DNA from: Candidatus Saccharimonadota bacterium
GTDB lineage: Bacteria > Patescibacteriota > Saccharimonadia > Saccharimonadales > Saccharimonadaceae
Direction: 5' to 3'
DNA: 33,430 nt
NCBI GenBank assembly: GCA_017404515.1
Contig: JAFRCG010000015.1
Location: 1-33,430 of the forward strand
Shown here: positions 7,533 through 17,800 of the stretch, one piece after another
Numbering within the stretch: position 1 is the stretch's first letter
Layout: each line of letters opens with the position of its first letter
Notes under the pieces: generated by a model
What the model was told of the DNA's origin: nothing
Seen by the model: the letters and a program-made list of their open reading frames with translations, nothing else
Database searches by the model: none
Made by a program: the position numbers and the translations under genes

Positions 7533-8369
7533 TTATTTCCTCTTTCCTTCGTGGCGACTACGCACGATATATTTATTAGTTTGCTTATTATGACGGGTAC
7601 GATATCCAAGAGTCAACTGGCCCCATGGAGAGCGTGGAGCTTTACCAGAACCATGACGACCGCCGTCACCACCACCGTGTGGGTGATCTGTAGCGTTCAT
7701 TACGACACCACGAACTGTTGGACGAATACCTTTTCTACGATTACGACCAGCGGCACCTTTTTTGATATTTTGATGCTGCATGTTACCAACGGTACCAACG
7801 CTAGCCTGACAGCCACTAAGTACCTTTCTGAATTCGCCAGATGGCATCTTGAGAGTGGCGTAGCCATCTTCCTTAGCCATTAGCTGAGCAGATGCACCGG
7901 CAGCGCGGACCATTTGGGCGCCACGGCCAGGGGTAATCTCAATAGCATAGACAAAAGTACCTACTGGAATGTTTTCTAGTGGCATACGGTTAGACTCGGA
8001 GATTTCTGTATCATCTCCAGTCTTAAAGGTGCCACCTTTTACCATATTGGTATCGGCAATTACATAGTAGTATGTACCGTTTTGATCTTTAACTCTAGCA
8101 ATTCTAGCAGAACGATTTGGATCGTATTCGATTTCCTCAATGGTCAAAACTAGATTCTTTGGCAAATTATGGGTAAGCAAGCGATAATGACGCTTGACTC
8201 CACCACCACGATGACGGACGGTGATACGACCCTGGTTATTCTTGCCAGCCTGTTGCTTTTTGGCCCTAGTCAAAGATTTGAGAGGCTTCTTAGCAGTGAT
8301 TTGGTCAAAATCCTGAGTAGTCTTTTGACGCTGAGCTGGAGTAACCGGACGATATGCTTTTAAGCTCAT
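7533..8369 (-). CDS. rplB: 50S ribosomal protein L2
   Basis: L2 is a primary 23S rRNA binder needed for subunit association and peptidyl transfer. The 278-aa length is canonical. Visible signatures are the N-terminal OB-like domain, GRITVRHRGGGVKRHYR, and the C-terminal PTVRGVVMNATDHPHGGGDGGRH loop, which includes the conserved histidine near the peptidyl-transferase centre. The ATG overlaps the rplW stop. The stop is TAA. Confidence 0.98.
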   Translation of the reverse strand: MSLKAYRPVTPAQRQKTTQDFDQITAKKPLKSLTRAKKQQAGKNNQGRITVRHRGGGVKRHYRLLTHNLPKNLVLTIEEIEYDPNRSARIARVKDQNGTYYYVIADTNMVKGGTFKTGDDTEISESNRMPLENIPVGTFVYAIEITPGRGAQMVRAAGASAQLMAKEDGYATLKMPSGEFRKVLSGCQASVGTVGNMQHQNIKKGAAGRNRRKGIRPTVRGVVMNATDHPHGGGDGGRHGSGKAPRSPWGQLTLGYRTRHNKQTNKYIVRSRHEGKRK

Positions 8370-8755
8370 TACTTATCTCCTTTCTTTTCTGCGGCTTTGG
8401 CTGCAGCCTTTGCGGATTTTTTAGCGTCCTTTTCTGCTTTTTTATCAGCTTTCTTATCTTCTTTCTTCTCTTCTTCCTCGAAGATTTTGATCTTATCACC
8501 TTCTTTTAAGGTTACATAGGCATACTTCTTATCACGACGATAAGTGGTGCCAGGATAAGCGTGTTTACCTTTGGAAAAGCGAGTAGCTTTACCCTTTCTA
8601 GTAAGCACTCTAATAGAGGTGACAGTAACATTAAATTGTTCTTCGATAGCCTGCTTGGCAGCTTGTTTGCTAGCATCAGCAGGAACTAAGAAAATATAAG
8701 TGCGTTTAGCTTGTTCTAGATAAGATTTTTCAGTAGCACGAGGGTAAACTTCCAT
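8369..8755 (-). CDS. rplW: 50S ribosomal protein L23 with long basic/acidic tail
   Basis: L23 sits at the tunnel exit and docks trigger factor and SRP. The N-terminal 90 residues hold the family fold: PRATEKSYLEQAKRTYIFLVPADASKQAAKQAIEEQFNVTVTSI and the KATRFSKGKHAYPGTTYRRDKKYAYVTL loop. About 35 further residues are a Lys/Glu/Ala-rich extension absent from typical L23. An in-frame start at 8782 would lie in rplD; I use the ATG at 8755, which overlaps the rplD stop (TAATG). Confidence 0.95.
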   Translation of the reverse strand: MEVYPRATEKSYLEQAKRTYIFLVPADASKQAAKQAIEEQFNVTVTSIRVLTRKGKATRFSKGKHAYPGTTYRRDKKYAYVTLKEGDKIKIFEEEEKKEDKKADKKAEKDAKKSAKAAAKAAEKKGDK

Positions 8756-9357
8756 TATGCATTCTCCTTTCCTAGTAACCAAGCTTCGGTAGCTTTGACA
8801 GCATCAGAACTGAAGACAACAGCATCTGCGTTCATGATGTCAAAGACATTAAGATAGGTAGCACGGACTAATTTGAGATTTGACAAATTATTAGTGCTTC
8901 TAATAAGTTCTGGGGTTTTCTCGGAAACAACTGCTAAGATATTCTTGCCGTCTAGTTTGAGAGTACTGAGGCTCTTAGCGGCATCTTTGGTCTTGCCAGT
9001 AGCCTTGATATCAGCAATAATAACGGCTTTTTCCTTGTTCTTTAGAGATAGGGCCTGACGGATAGCAACTTTCTTGCTTTCACGAGTAATATTCTTCTTG
9101 AAATTCTCTTCTCCAGTGCGGCCAAAAGCTACACCACCGTGACGCCAGATAGGGTTTCTAGTAGAACCAAAGCGTGCACGACCTGTGCCTTTTTGCTTCC
9201 ATGGTTTTTTGCCGCCACCACGAACTTCGCCACGCTTCAAGGTTTTGGCGTGAGAACTACGGGAGTTAGCAAGATAGGCGTCATAAGCGAGTTTGATGAG
9301 CTCGTGGTTGTCTACGCTAAGGCCAAAGACTTCTTTGTTCAAATTTGCGTCTGCCAT
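8755..9357 (-). CDS. rplD: 50S ribosomal protein L4
   Basis: L4 lines the exit tunnel and in Escherichia coli also represses the S10 operon. The 200-aa product shows the hallmark basic loop SSHAKTLKRGEVRGGGKKPW and KQKGTGRARFGSTRNPIWRHGGVAFG, then a Rossmann-like C-terminal domain. A longer frame to 9411 would overlap rplC; the ATG at 9357 follows the rplC stop as TAATATG and gives the usual N-terminus. Any autoregulation would act on the 110-nt leader upstream of rplC. Confidence 0.96.
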   Translation of the reverse strand: MADANLNKEVFGLSVDNHELIKLAYDAYLANSRSSHAKTLKRGEVRGGGKKPWKQKGTGRARFGSTRNPIWRHGGVAFGRTGEENFKKNITRESKKVAIRQALSLKNKEKAVIIADIKATGKTKDAAKSLSTLKLDGKNILAVVSEKTPELIRSTNNLSNLKLVRATYLNVFDIMNADAVVFSSDAVKATEAWLLGKENA

Positions 9358-9358
9358 A

Positions 9359-9976
9359 TTACTCCTTTCCCTCCACTGTGACAATGCCTTTCTTAGGCCC
9401 AGGAATTGCACCCTTCAAGCCTAAGATATTGTTTTCTTTGTCGATATAAGCAACTTCAAGGTTTTTAACGGTAACCTTGTCATGGCCCATACGACCTGGC
9501 ATCTTCTTGCCTTTAAATACTTTTTGTGGATACATAGATCCGATTGAGCCGACACGGCGAATATTGCCCTTGAAACCATGGGTATTTCTGGACTCATTGA
9601 AGTTCCAGCGTTTTACTGTACCAGCAAAACCTTTGCCTTTTGAGGTGCCGGTGACGGTAACTTTATCACCGAGGTTGAAACTCTCTACGGTGAGAATGTC
9701 GCCAACTTTTACCTCTGGTTCTTTTTCTACCCTAAATTCCTTGAGAACCTTAGGGGAGAGATCTTTTCCAGCCTTTTTGACATGGGCTGATACCGACTTG
9801 CTCAGATTCTTACTCTGACCAAAGCCTAGCTGCACTGCATTGTAACCGTCGGTTTCGACAGTCTTTATCTGAGTCACAGTGGCTGGGCCGGCTTGAAGAA
9901 TAGTTACAGGGGTAACTATGCCATCTTCGCCGATGATCTGAGTCATACCAATTTTGGTGCCGATGATGACTTGCAT
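9359..9976 (-). CDS. rplC: 50S ribosomal protein L3
   Basis: L3 is an early-assembly 23S rRNA binder reaching towards the peptidyl-transferase centre. The 205-aa protein starts MQVIIGTKIGMTQI and has the KGKGFAGTVKRWNF, SRNTHGFKGNIRRVGSIGS and MPGRMGHDKVTVKNLEV signatures. It is the first gene of the ribosomal unit: rpsJ (S10), its normal upstream neighbour, is not here. The ribosome binding site AAGGGAAAGGAAAC precedes the ATG, and a strong promoter lies about 120 bases upstream. Confidence 0.97.
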   Translation of the reverse strand: MQVIIGTKIGMTQIIGEDGIVTPVTILQAGPATVTQIKTVETDGYNAVQLGFGQSKNLSKSVSAHVKKAGKDLSPKVLKEFRVEKEPEVKVGDILTVESFNLGDKVTVTGTSKGKGFAGTVKRWNFNESRNTHGFKGNIRRVGSIGSMYPQKVFKGKKMPGRMGHDKVTVKNLEVAYIDKENNILGLKGAIPGPKKGIVTVEGKE

Positions 9977-10006
9977 CTGTTTCCTTTCCCTTAAACATTA
10001 CAGAAA

Positions 10007-10056
10007 CTAGACTTATGGGCAGTTTCCCTATAGACGGGACTTACTCTTGCGTCTAG
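10007..10056 (-). promoter_or_regulatory. Structured leader of the rplC operon, candidate RNA switch
   Basis: In the leader RNA the segment 10050-10056 can pair either with 10031-10036 (TAGACG/CGTCTA) or with 10007-10012 (CTAGAC/GTCTAG). The two pairings share the same strand and exclude each other. A small GGG/CCC hairpin lies between them. Alternative stems in front of a ribosomal operon suggest feedback control, for instance by L4 as in other bacteria, but that is inference. No poly-U terminator is visible. Confidence 0.4.
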
Positions 10057-10092
10057 CACTGTATGCTCTATTTATTAGAATATACGAAGTTT

Positions 10093-10121
10093 ATTATACT
10101 ACATCCTAAGATAAAAAACAA
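10093..10121 (-). promoter_or_regulatory. Promoter of the rplC-rpsH ribosomal unit
   Basis: Minus-strand -35 TTGTTT (10116-10121) and -10 TATAAT (10093-10098), 17-base spacer. The predicted transcript starts near 10086, leaving a leader of about 110 nt. A weaker plus-strand pair (TTATTA, 17 bases, TATACT ending about 10100) overlaps it and would point into array 1. Confidence 0.8.
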
Positions 10122-10156
10122 CCCCTATTTTTAGCATGAAGCGGATACTGTAGCGC

Positions 10157-10303
10157 GAAGCGGGTCCTGGCATGACAGTGGTTTCTGACTGCTGACTTGG
10201 AAAAAGAAAATGCCATACACTGGCAAGCGTCAGGAATATGCATTTTCTTTTTCCAAATCTAAATAATCAAGCAGTCTAAAACCACTATCATGCCACCCGC
10301 TTC
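10157..10303 (+). repeat. Long imperfect palindrome, type A (copy 2), heading array 1
   Basis: The outer arms GAAGCGGGT (10157-10165) and ACCCGCTTC (10295-10303) flank GGCATGA..AGTGGTTT and its complement; an inner stem GGAAAAAGAAAATG/CATTTTCTTTTTCC surrounds a loop that itself holds GCCA..TGGC. Asymmetric bulges (CCT; TTATTTA) interrupt the stem. The tag GAAGCGGGTCCTGGCAT and an upstream partial repeat of it (10139-10152) precede the palindrome. The first cassette starts 36 bases after it. Over about 105 bases it is nearly identical to copy 4. Confidence 0.9.
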
Positions 10304-10338
10304 TTTTTTAGAAACTTTGCTTCTCCTACTCCACATCT

Positions 10339-10540
10339 GCCCGTCGGTATCCGCTTTCGTATGTATTCTCTGGTGATTATCGATGGAACAAGGGTGAAGT
10401 AGGGTATCAGGGAGGTTATGGGTTCTGGAATTCTAGTACTGCCTCGAGTCAAGATGAGAGATTTTTCCTATATATAGACGAAAATGGCTATCTCATTCCT
10501 CAAAATAAAGTTCCTAAGGTATACGGATATCCTCTCCGCT
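10339..10540 (+). repeat. Array 1 cassette 1
   Basis: Frame +1 from GCC at 10339: ARRYPLSYVFSGDYRWNKG, then a variable middle with FWNSSTASSQ, a PQNK segment and a closing YPLRS. It is the most divergent unit, with charged residues (DER, DENG) where others have Ser/Asn. Open throughout. Confidence 0.8.
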
Positions 10541-10549
10541 CCAAACACT

Positions 10550-10753
10550 ACCCGTCGGTATCCGCTTTCGTATGTATATTCTGGTTACTACGGCTGGTGG
10601 GATGGCGGTGGTAGCCTAGAGACTCAGGATTCGCGTGGCATATTCTGGTCTACTACAACCAACGGCAATGCCCAGGCATATCGCTTGAGCGTCTGGACTA
10701 GTCTTGATACGCTGTCAGTAAGTGGTTTTACAGCTGGCAATTCTCTCCGCTTC
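10550..10753 (+). repeat. Array 1 cassette 2
   Basis: Frame from ACC at 10550: TRRYPLSYVYSGYYGWWDGG, then TQDSRG, FWSTTTN, AYRLSV and a closing SLRF. The usual PQ before the end is replaced by LSVS. Open throughout, one frame on from cassette 1. Confidence 0.8.
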
Positions 10754-10760
10754 ACCTTAC

Positions 10761-10976
10761 GCCCGTCGGTATCCGCTTTCGTACGTATATTCAGGACTCT
10801 ACGACTGGAATGTTGGCGGCATGTATGGCCAGGACTCCAACGGGTACTGGTGGTTTACCACGGCTAGCAGTAGCAGTAATGCATACAACTTAAATATGTA
10901 TAGTGGCGGTCTCACACATCAGGATAACCGCAATAAGGCCTACGGGTTTGCTCTCCGCTCTATTTTGCGATTCTAG
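10761..10976 (+). repeat. Array 1 cassette 3, terminal unit
   Basis: Frame from GCC at 10761: ARRYPLSYVYSGLYDWNVGG, then QDSNGYWWFTTA, AYNLNMYSGG and [13 protein letters not shown], stop TAG. The 5' core has one change (TACGT for TATGT). The end abuts the rpoC stop, so nothing separates the array from rpoC. Confidence 0.8.
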
Positions 10977-13900
10977 GCTTCAGCGATTTCTTCGGCAGAT
11001 GGGCCTTCTTCTTTGTCGGTGATTGGGGTAATTCCTGTTCCTACAGGGATCTTACGGCCAATAATCACATTTTCTTTGAGGCCATGCAAGTGGTCAACAC
11101 GACCAGAGATGGCAGAGTTAATCAAGACACGGGTGGTATCCTGGAAGGAGGCAGCTGATAGGAATGAGTCAGACCAGATAGAAACCTTGGTAATACCTAG
11201 CAACAAGTGGGTGTAGGCTGCAGGTTTTTTGCCTTCTGCTACCAATTTAGCGTTTTCGATCTCTACAGCAGATTCTGAGAGGATATCTCCTACTACAAAG
11301 CTAGAATCGCCGGATTCGTCAATAACTACTCTAGAGAACATTTGACGGACGATGATTTCAAGGTGTTTAGCAGAAATCTCGTGACCCTGAGCAGCATAGA
11401 CGGCTAGAACATCGTTCATAATGTAGCGCTCAGTCTCTTCTTTGCCCTTGTATTTCAAGAGGTCTTGCAAGTTTAGAGAACCGGTGGTGAGGCGATCGCC
11501 AGCCTTGACTGAATCGTCAGTCTTGACTAGGAGCTCGGCTTCTGCTGGAATCTCAACTCTGACAGGAGCACCGGCATTAGCGACGATGATAATAGCACCT
11601 TCAACCAGCTGAGCATTGCCATCAAATGGAGCGACTAGTGGGTCTTTGCCAAGCTTCTTAGAGGCGATAACATCGCCAGTTTTGACGCTAGCACCATCCT
11701 TGACCTTAGGTTTGCGGCCATCTAGCTCAATGCGCTCGGTCTTACCAGCATCTGGAGTAATTTGGATGACATAGTGATTGCCATCTTCGTATTGGCTGAC
11801 AATACCATCAATTGGCGCAACCCAAGCTTGACCTTTAGGACTACGAGCCTCAAGGAGCTCCTCCACACGAGGAAGACCACGAGCGATAGCACCAGAGCCA
11901 GCCACACCAGAACCGTGTTTAGTATCAAGGGTTAGCTGGGTACCAGGCTCACCAAGAGATTGGGCAGCAATTACACCTACTGGCTGATGTGGAGCCACCA
12001 ATTCACGGGTGGACATATCAATACCATAGGCCTTCTGAGGGATGCCTTCAACAGCGGTGGTAGTAAGGACGGATTGAATTTTGACGGATTCAATCTTGTC
12101 ATCGGCTTCAAGTTGAGCGGCAAGCTCTGGGGTAATAAGTTGGTCGGCTTCTAGATAACCTGGGATGGCTTCAGCAGTGTAGCGACCAGCAATACGAGGT
12201 GCAAAGTCAATACCAGTTTGCTCGGTCTCTGATTTGTAAATGGTAAATCCTGGATCGTCGGCAACTGCATCAATAGTAAAGACATCCTGGGCAACATCTA
12301 CCAAGCGACGAGTGAGGTAACCAGAGTCGGCGGTGCGAAGTGCAGTAGATACCTGGCCCTGACGAGCACCACGAGTAGCGATAAAGGATTCTAGGGTGTT
12401 CAATCCTTCTTTATAGCTAGATTTAACTGGAAGCTCAATCTCGTTGTTGTTAATATCGACCATGATACCGATTTCTGCAGAAGCAAGCTTGATGTTAGAA
12501 ATACTACCACGAGCACCGGAGTTGACCATCACAGCGATGTCGGTGTCCATTTCTGACAATTTACTCTTTAAGAAATCAGAGATTTTATCGTCAATTTCAC
12601 GCCAGTTAGCAACAGTCAAATTGTATCTTTCTTCCTCAGTTACAAGACCTTGGTCAAATTGCTCTTGAATAAGAGCGGTTTTGGCATCACCTTCGGCGAT
12701 GAAATCTTGGATTTCTGGATAAGTTGGATAGTCGTCTTTGGCGGTAGAAACAGAGGCAATAGTCTCATATTCAAAGGCCAAATTCTTGAGCTTATCAGCG
12801 ATTTTAACGGTAGTATCGGCACCATAGCGATCAAAGATGTTGGCCATAACCTTCTTGAGCTGTTTGGAAGTTTGTACAGAGTTATCAAATGGATAATCTT
12901 CTGGCAAAATCTCGTTGAAGATCACGCGGCCAAGGGTGGTATCTCTAATCTCTTTCTTAGCAAATACACGAATTGGTGTCTGCAAGTGGATAATTCCCTG
13001 GTCGTAGGCCATTTCTGCTTCGTAGATAGAGCTAAATGGTTTGACTTCATCTGTAGCTGTACCTGGTTTGTCGTAGGTGAGATAGTAGATACCTAATACC
13101 ACATCCTGGTAGATAGAAAGCACTGGGGCGCCATCAGCAGGCTTTAGTAAGTTCTTGGTGGCAGACATTAGTTCACGGGCCTCAGCCTGAGCGTCATCAG
13201 AAAGTGGCAAATGTACAGCCATCTGGTCACCATCATAGTCGGCGTTGAAACCAGTAGCAACGAGTGGGTGGAGCTGGATAGCTTTACCATCGATTAGCTT
13301 TGGCTGGAAAGCCTGAATTGACAGACGGTGAAGTGATGGCGCACGGTTTAGGAGGACATATTTGCCTTTAATTACCTCATCCAGGGCATCCCAGACGATG
13401 TTGTCACCTGCTTCAATCTGACGAGTAGCGGCGCGAATATTGGCGGCGTGCTCGTGTTCCATGAGCCAGCTAATAACGAATGGCTTAAAGAGTTCTAGCG
13501 CCATCTGTTTTGGTAAACCACATTCGTTAAGTTTGAGTTCTGGGCCAACAACAATCACAGAGCGGCCAGAGTAGTCTACGCGTTTACCAAGAAGGTTCTG
13601 GCGGAAGCGGCCTTGTTTACCTTTTAAGAGGTCGGAAAGACTCTTGAGTTTGCGGCGGCCATTCTGAGAAGATGCGGTACGATTGCCATGGGAAGCGGCG
13701 TTATCAATAAGTGCATCTACAGCCTCTTGGAGCATGCGCATTTCGTTTCTGCAAATCACCTCTGGAGCGTTCAGATCTAACAGCTTCTTGAGGCGGTTGT
13801 TGCGATTGATAACACGACGATAAAGGTCGTTCAAATCAGAAGTAGCAAAGCGGCCACCAGGGAGAGAAATCATTGGACGAAGATCTGGTGGAATAACTGG

Positions 13901-14803
13901 AATAACAGTCAACACTAGATCTGAAGGGCTGATACCAGCAGCCTTCATACCCTCAATTAGTTTGAGGCGTTTGACGATTTTCTTTTCCTTTTGACCTTTA
14001 GCTTCCTCGGCTTCGGCAGACAAATCTTCGATCATTTTATCGATGTCGATCTCGTCAAGCAACTTCTTGACAGCGGTAGCACCCATGCCTACCTCAATCA
14101 TTTCGGCATAATCTTCGTGCTCAGCTTCAAGATTGCGATAGTCAATCTCAAGCATGACATTGCCTTTTCTGAGGTTGGATAAGATGTCTTTTCTAGCTTC
14201 GTAATCGGCATTTAGATCGTCGAGTTCTTTTTGTTCATCGGCAGCAAGCTTCTTGGCGTCGGCATTTTTGTCTTTGCCGGCTTCTTCGTAGCGAAGCTTG
14301 ATAGCCTGACGAGCAGCGTCAGTTTGAGCATCTAGATCTGCTTTAGCTTTTTCGATTTCATCTTCTTTGGCATCAGTGATGAGATATGATGCAAAATAGA
14401 TGACTTTCTCGATATTTTTAACGGTTAGATTTAGAAGCAAGCTAAGAGCAGATGGTGTGCCGCGCATAAACCAGATGTGAGCAACTGGAGCAGCCAAGGC
14501 GATGTGGCCCATACGCTCACGACGAGAGATAGATTTGGTAACTAGGTTTCCCTCTTTATCCACAGCGGCCTCGCGGGAGCGAACACCTTTTAGTTTTGAA
14601 TCGTGTGGGTTGATATCTTTGACTGGTCCAAAGATACGCTCGCAGAATAGACCATCACGTTCTGGTTTTTGTGTGCGATAGTTGATAGTTTCAGGCTTTA
14701 GAACTTCTCCGTAGCTCCAGTTCAAGATGTCGTCTTTGGACGCTACACTCAAACGGATAGAGTCGAAGTCTGATGCTGAGATAAAATTATCCATCCAAGC
14801 CAT
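10973..14803 (-). CDS. rpoC: DNA-directed RNA polymerase subunit beta' with both zinc sites lost
   Basis: Beta' carries the catalytic magnesium site of RNA polymerase. The 1276-aa protein has the active-site motif as NADYDGDQM (about residue 520; usually NADFDGD), [16 protein letters not shown] before it, and the bridge-helix/trigger-loop region ending [13 protein letters not shown] (about 960). The N-terminal zinc ribbon (about 62-92) has no Cys although flanking FGPVKD and RRERMGHI are intact. The second zinc site (about 846-930) is also Cys-free. In the trigger loop the usual MRTFH is LDTKH, keeping the His. A coiled insertion rich in Glu/Lys/Asp lies near 145-280. The ATG follows the rpoB stop as TAATATG. 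No terminator is seen; array 1 begins at the stop codon. Confidence 0.97.
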   Translation of the reverse strand: MAWMDNFISASDFDSIRLSVASKDDILNWSYGEVLKPETINYRTQKPERDGLFCERIFGPVKDINPHDSKLKGVRSREAAVDKEGNLVTKSISRRERMGHIALAAPVAHIWFMRGTPSALSLLLNLTVKNIEKVIYFASYLITDAKEDEIEKAKADLDAQTDAARQAIKLRYEEAGKDKNADAKKLAADEQKELDDLNADYEARKDILSNLRKGNVMLEIDYRNLEAEHEDYAEMIEVGMGATAVKKLLDEIDIDKMIEDLSAEAEEAKGQKEKKIVKRLKLIEGMKAAGISPSDLVLTVIPVIPPDLRPMISLPGGRFATSDLNDLYRRVINRNNRLKKLLDLNAPEVICRNEMRMLQEAVDALIDNAASHGNRTASSQNGRRKLKSLSDLLKGKQGRFRQNLLGKRVDYSGRSVIVVGPELKLNECGLPKQMALELFKPFVISWLMEHEHAANIRAATRQIEAGDNIVWDALDEVIKGKYVLLNRAPSLHRLSIQAFQPKLIDGKAIQLHPLVATGFNADYDGDQMAVHLPLSDDAQAEARELMSATKNLLKPADGAPVLSIYQDVVLGIYYLTYDKPGTATDEVKPFSSIYEAEMAYDQGIIHLQTPIRVFAKKEIRDTTLGRVIFNEILPEDYPFDNSVQTSKQLKKVMANIFDRYGADTTVKIADKLKNLAFEYETIASVSTAKDDYPTYPEIQDFIAEGDAKTALIQEQFDQGLVTEEERYNLTVANWREIDDKISDFLKSKLSEMDTDIAVMVNSGARGSISNIKLASAEIGIMVDINNNEIELPVKSSYKEGLNTLESFIATRGARQGQVSTALRTADSGYLTRRLVDVAQDVFTIDAVADDPGFTIYKSETEQTGIDFAPRIAGRYTAEAIPGYLEADQLITPELAAQLEADDKIESVKIQSVLTTTAVEGIPQKAYGIDMSTRELVAPHQPVGVIAAQSLGEPGTQLTLDTKHGSGVAGSGAIARGLPRVEELLEARSPKGQAWVAPIDGIVSQYEDGNHYVIQITPDAGKTERIELDGRKPKVKDGASVKTGDVIASKKLGKDPLVAPFDGNAQLVEGAIIIVANAGAPVRVEIPAEAELLVKTDDSVKAGDRLTTGSLNLQDLLKYKGKEETERYIMNDVLAVYAAQGHEISAKHLEIIVRQMFSRVVIDESGDSSFVVGDILSESAVEIENAKLVAEGKKPAAYTHLLLGITKVSIWSDSFLSAASFQDTTRVLINSAISGRVDHLHGLKENVIIGRKIPVGTGITPITDKEEGPSAEEIAEA

Positions 14804-14804
14804 A

Positions 14805-17800
14805 TTAGAACTCCTCTCCGAGGTCGACTGTTCCATCGTCTTCCTCAGTTGTTATTTGTATACCTTCATCATCGGCGATTTCGGATACTTCTTCATCGCT
14901 GATATTGTCAAGATCGTTTTTGGTTTCAGCGGTGTGCTGAGCATAGATTAATTGGTCGTCTTGGGAGCGCTCAATTGCCTGAGAAACTTCCTCAATAGCG
15001 GTGGAAGCATCTGTAGAATCTCCATGATCTAAGAGGTCAACCTTGAGACCAAGACCTTGAAGCTCTTTTACAAGCACATTAAAGCCTTCTGGAAGTTTTG
15101 GACCTTCAATTGGCAAACGCTTGATAATAGACTCGTAAGCTTTAGCGCGGCCGTAAACATCATCTGATTTGATGGTGAGCATCTCTTGAAGAGTAGTAGC
15201 AGCACCATAAGCTTCAAGTGCCCACACCTCCATTTCTCCGAAGCGCTGGCCACCGTTCTGAGCTTTACCACCAAGTGGCTGCTGGGTAACCATGGTGTAA
15301 GGACCAGTGGAGCGAGCATGAATCTTGTCGTCTACCATGTGGTGAAGTTTGAGCATGTGCATTACACCAACAGAGGTGCGTTCCTCAAATGGCTCACCGG
15401 TAAGACCATCGTAAAGCTGGACACGGCCATCGTGATTAAAGCCAGCCTTTTCAAGCTCTCTGCTGATGACTTCATCTGGAACGCCGTTAAATGATGGGGT
15501 GGCAACTTTGTAGCCAAGTGCACGAGCGGCCATACCAAGGTGGATTTCAAAGAGCTGACCGAGGTTCATACGGGAAGGCACGCCCATTGGAGAAAGAATG
15601 ACATCAATTGGGGTACCATCTTCCATAAATGGCATGTCTTCTACTGGAAGTACGCGGGAGACCACACCTTTGTTACCGTGGCGGCCAGAAAGCTTATCAC
15701 CTACGCCAATCTTGCGAAGTTCAGCTACATAAATCTTAATCTGCATCAAGACGCCAGCTTTAAGCTCGTGACCTTGTTCGCGAGTATAGATGCGAACACC
15801 AACCACTTTACCAGTGGAGGAGCCATTCATACGAACAGATGTATCGCGGACATCTTTGGCTTTTTCACCAAAGATTGCACGAAGCAAGCGCTCCTCTGAG
15901 CTTAGCTCTTGCTCGCCCTTTGGAGTAATTTTACCAACTAGGATATCACCATTTTGGACTTCGGAGCCAACGGCTACGATACCATCTTCACCGAGGTGGC
16001 GGAGTGAATGTTCGGAAACATTTGGAATATCACGAGTTACCTGTTCTGGACCAAGTTTGGTCTCACGAACTTCAACATCGTAATCTTTGATGTTAATAGA
16101 GGTGAGTGTATCGTCTTGGACGAGTCTGCTACTGATAACAATAGCATCATCCATGTTATATCCACGCCATGGCATAAAGGCAACTAAGAGGTCGCGTCCT
16201 AGGGCTAGTTCGCCATCATTGATGGAAGCACCCTCAATCAGGATATCGCCTTTTTTGACTTTTTGGCCACGCTTAACCTTGACGCGTTGGTTGTAGCAGC
16301 GATCATCATTGGTCTTTTCAAAGTGAACTAGTTTATATTCTTTGTCGCCGTTTTTGTAGCTAACAATGATGGATTCGCCATCGGCCTTTTTGACTTCACC
16401 AGCGCCCTCAGCAACAATAAGCTGAGAAGTGTTTTTGGCGACTTCGGCCTCAATACCAGTACCTACGATTGGATTGTCTTGGCGAAGCAATGGCACTGCC
16501 TGTTTCTGCATGGCACAGGCCATGAGAGAGCGGTCAACACGGTTTTTCTCGACAAATGGAATAAGAGATGCGGAAACACCCAGAATCTCTTTGTGAGCGG
16601 CATCAATATGTGTAACCTTGGAAGATTCTACCTGGGTAGGTGCACCCTTGACACGGGCAGAGACGCGAGCGTCAACAAATTTGCCGTTTTTATCAAGTTT
16701 AGCAGAGGTATCAGCAATCACCATGTCTTGCTCTGAGGCGGCATCGACATAGACGACTTCGTCGGTAACTTTGCCGTTTTTAACTACGCGATATGGAGCT
16801 TCAATAAAGCCATATTCATTGATACGAGCATAAGTAGCAAGGTTTAGCACAAGACCCACATTGGCGCCCTCTGGAGTCTCTACAGTACAGATACGACCAT
16901 AGTGAGTAGGGTGAGTATCGCGCACATCAAAGCCGGCGCGTTCACGAGTAAGACCACCAGGACCCATAGAGCTTAGACGGCGCTTGTGAGCAAGCTCTGA
17001 GAATGGGTTGGTTTCGTCCATGAGCTGAGACAATTGAGATGAGGTAAAGAACTCTTTGACTGCAGCGGTAACTGGACGAGCGTTAATTAACTGAGATGGG
17101 GTAACATCTTCGACGCTGGCCATGGACATACGGTCCAAAATGTTTCTTTGCAAACGAAGCATACCAAGACGGAATTGGCGTTGGACCAATTCACCAACCA
17201 GTTTGATACGACGGTTAGATAGAGAGTCGATATCGTCTGGTGCATCTTGGGTATTATTGAGGCGAATGATTTCGGCAATAATGGCAATCAAATCTTTCAT
17301 CTGAAGAGTGCGATTCTTGCTGACATTTGGCGTATCAAAACCAAGACGCTGATTAATCTTGAAACGACCTACGCGGGAATAATCATAGCGCTTGTAATCA
17401 AAGAAAGTACGCTCAATCATAGACTTAGCGTTTTCAACAGTAGCAAGATCACCTGGGCGAAGCTTGCGATAAACCTCAATTAGGGCCTCGCTCTGACCAG
17501 ATGTGGTATCTTTCTCTAGGGTGGCGTCAATATAGCTGATTTCACCCTCGTCTAAGCCCTTGAAAGTTTCCTTAATCTCTGACTTCTTAGAAATACCAAG
17601 AGCACGGAGGAAGGTAGTAACAGGGATTTTGCGGCGACGGTCAATTTTGACATAAATAGCACCAGAGGTGGAAGTCTCAAACTCTAGCCATGCACCACGG
17701 CCAGGAATGACCTTGGCACCGTAGTAATTTTTGCCGCCAATATTATCAGCAATAAAGAACACACCAGCAGAGCGGATAAGCTGAGAGACAATCACGCGCT

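Larger units (their letters stand above)
10318..10976 (+). repeat. Cassette array 1: three silent FISUMP-like C-terminal modules
   Basis: After a fragment of the inter-unit spacer (10318-10338, matching the TCTCCTACTCCACATCT spacer of array 2) come three modules starting at 10339, 10550 and 10761. The pitch is 211 bases, so each is one frame on from the last. Each begins Arg-Arg-Tyr-Pro-Leu-Ser-Tyr-Val and ends near Leu-Arg. No start codon with a ribosome binding site precedes any of them. The last stop TAG (10974-10976) shares its CTAG with the rpoC stop on the other strand. The pattern fits the C-terminal part of Fib_succ_major (FISUMP) domains, abundant in CPR surface proteins; the donor-cassette role is inference. 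Confidence 0.85.

Noticed and set aside
10157-10303. Palindrome as a plain transcription terminator
   Set aside because: The stem is much longer than needed, has no U-run, and two copies lie beside genuine terminators or promoters. Blocking read-through may be a side effect.
10484-10976. Two short plus-strand frames in array 1 taken as genes
   Set aside because: They start inside cassettes without ribosome binding sites and simply trace the cassette frame.
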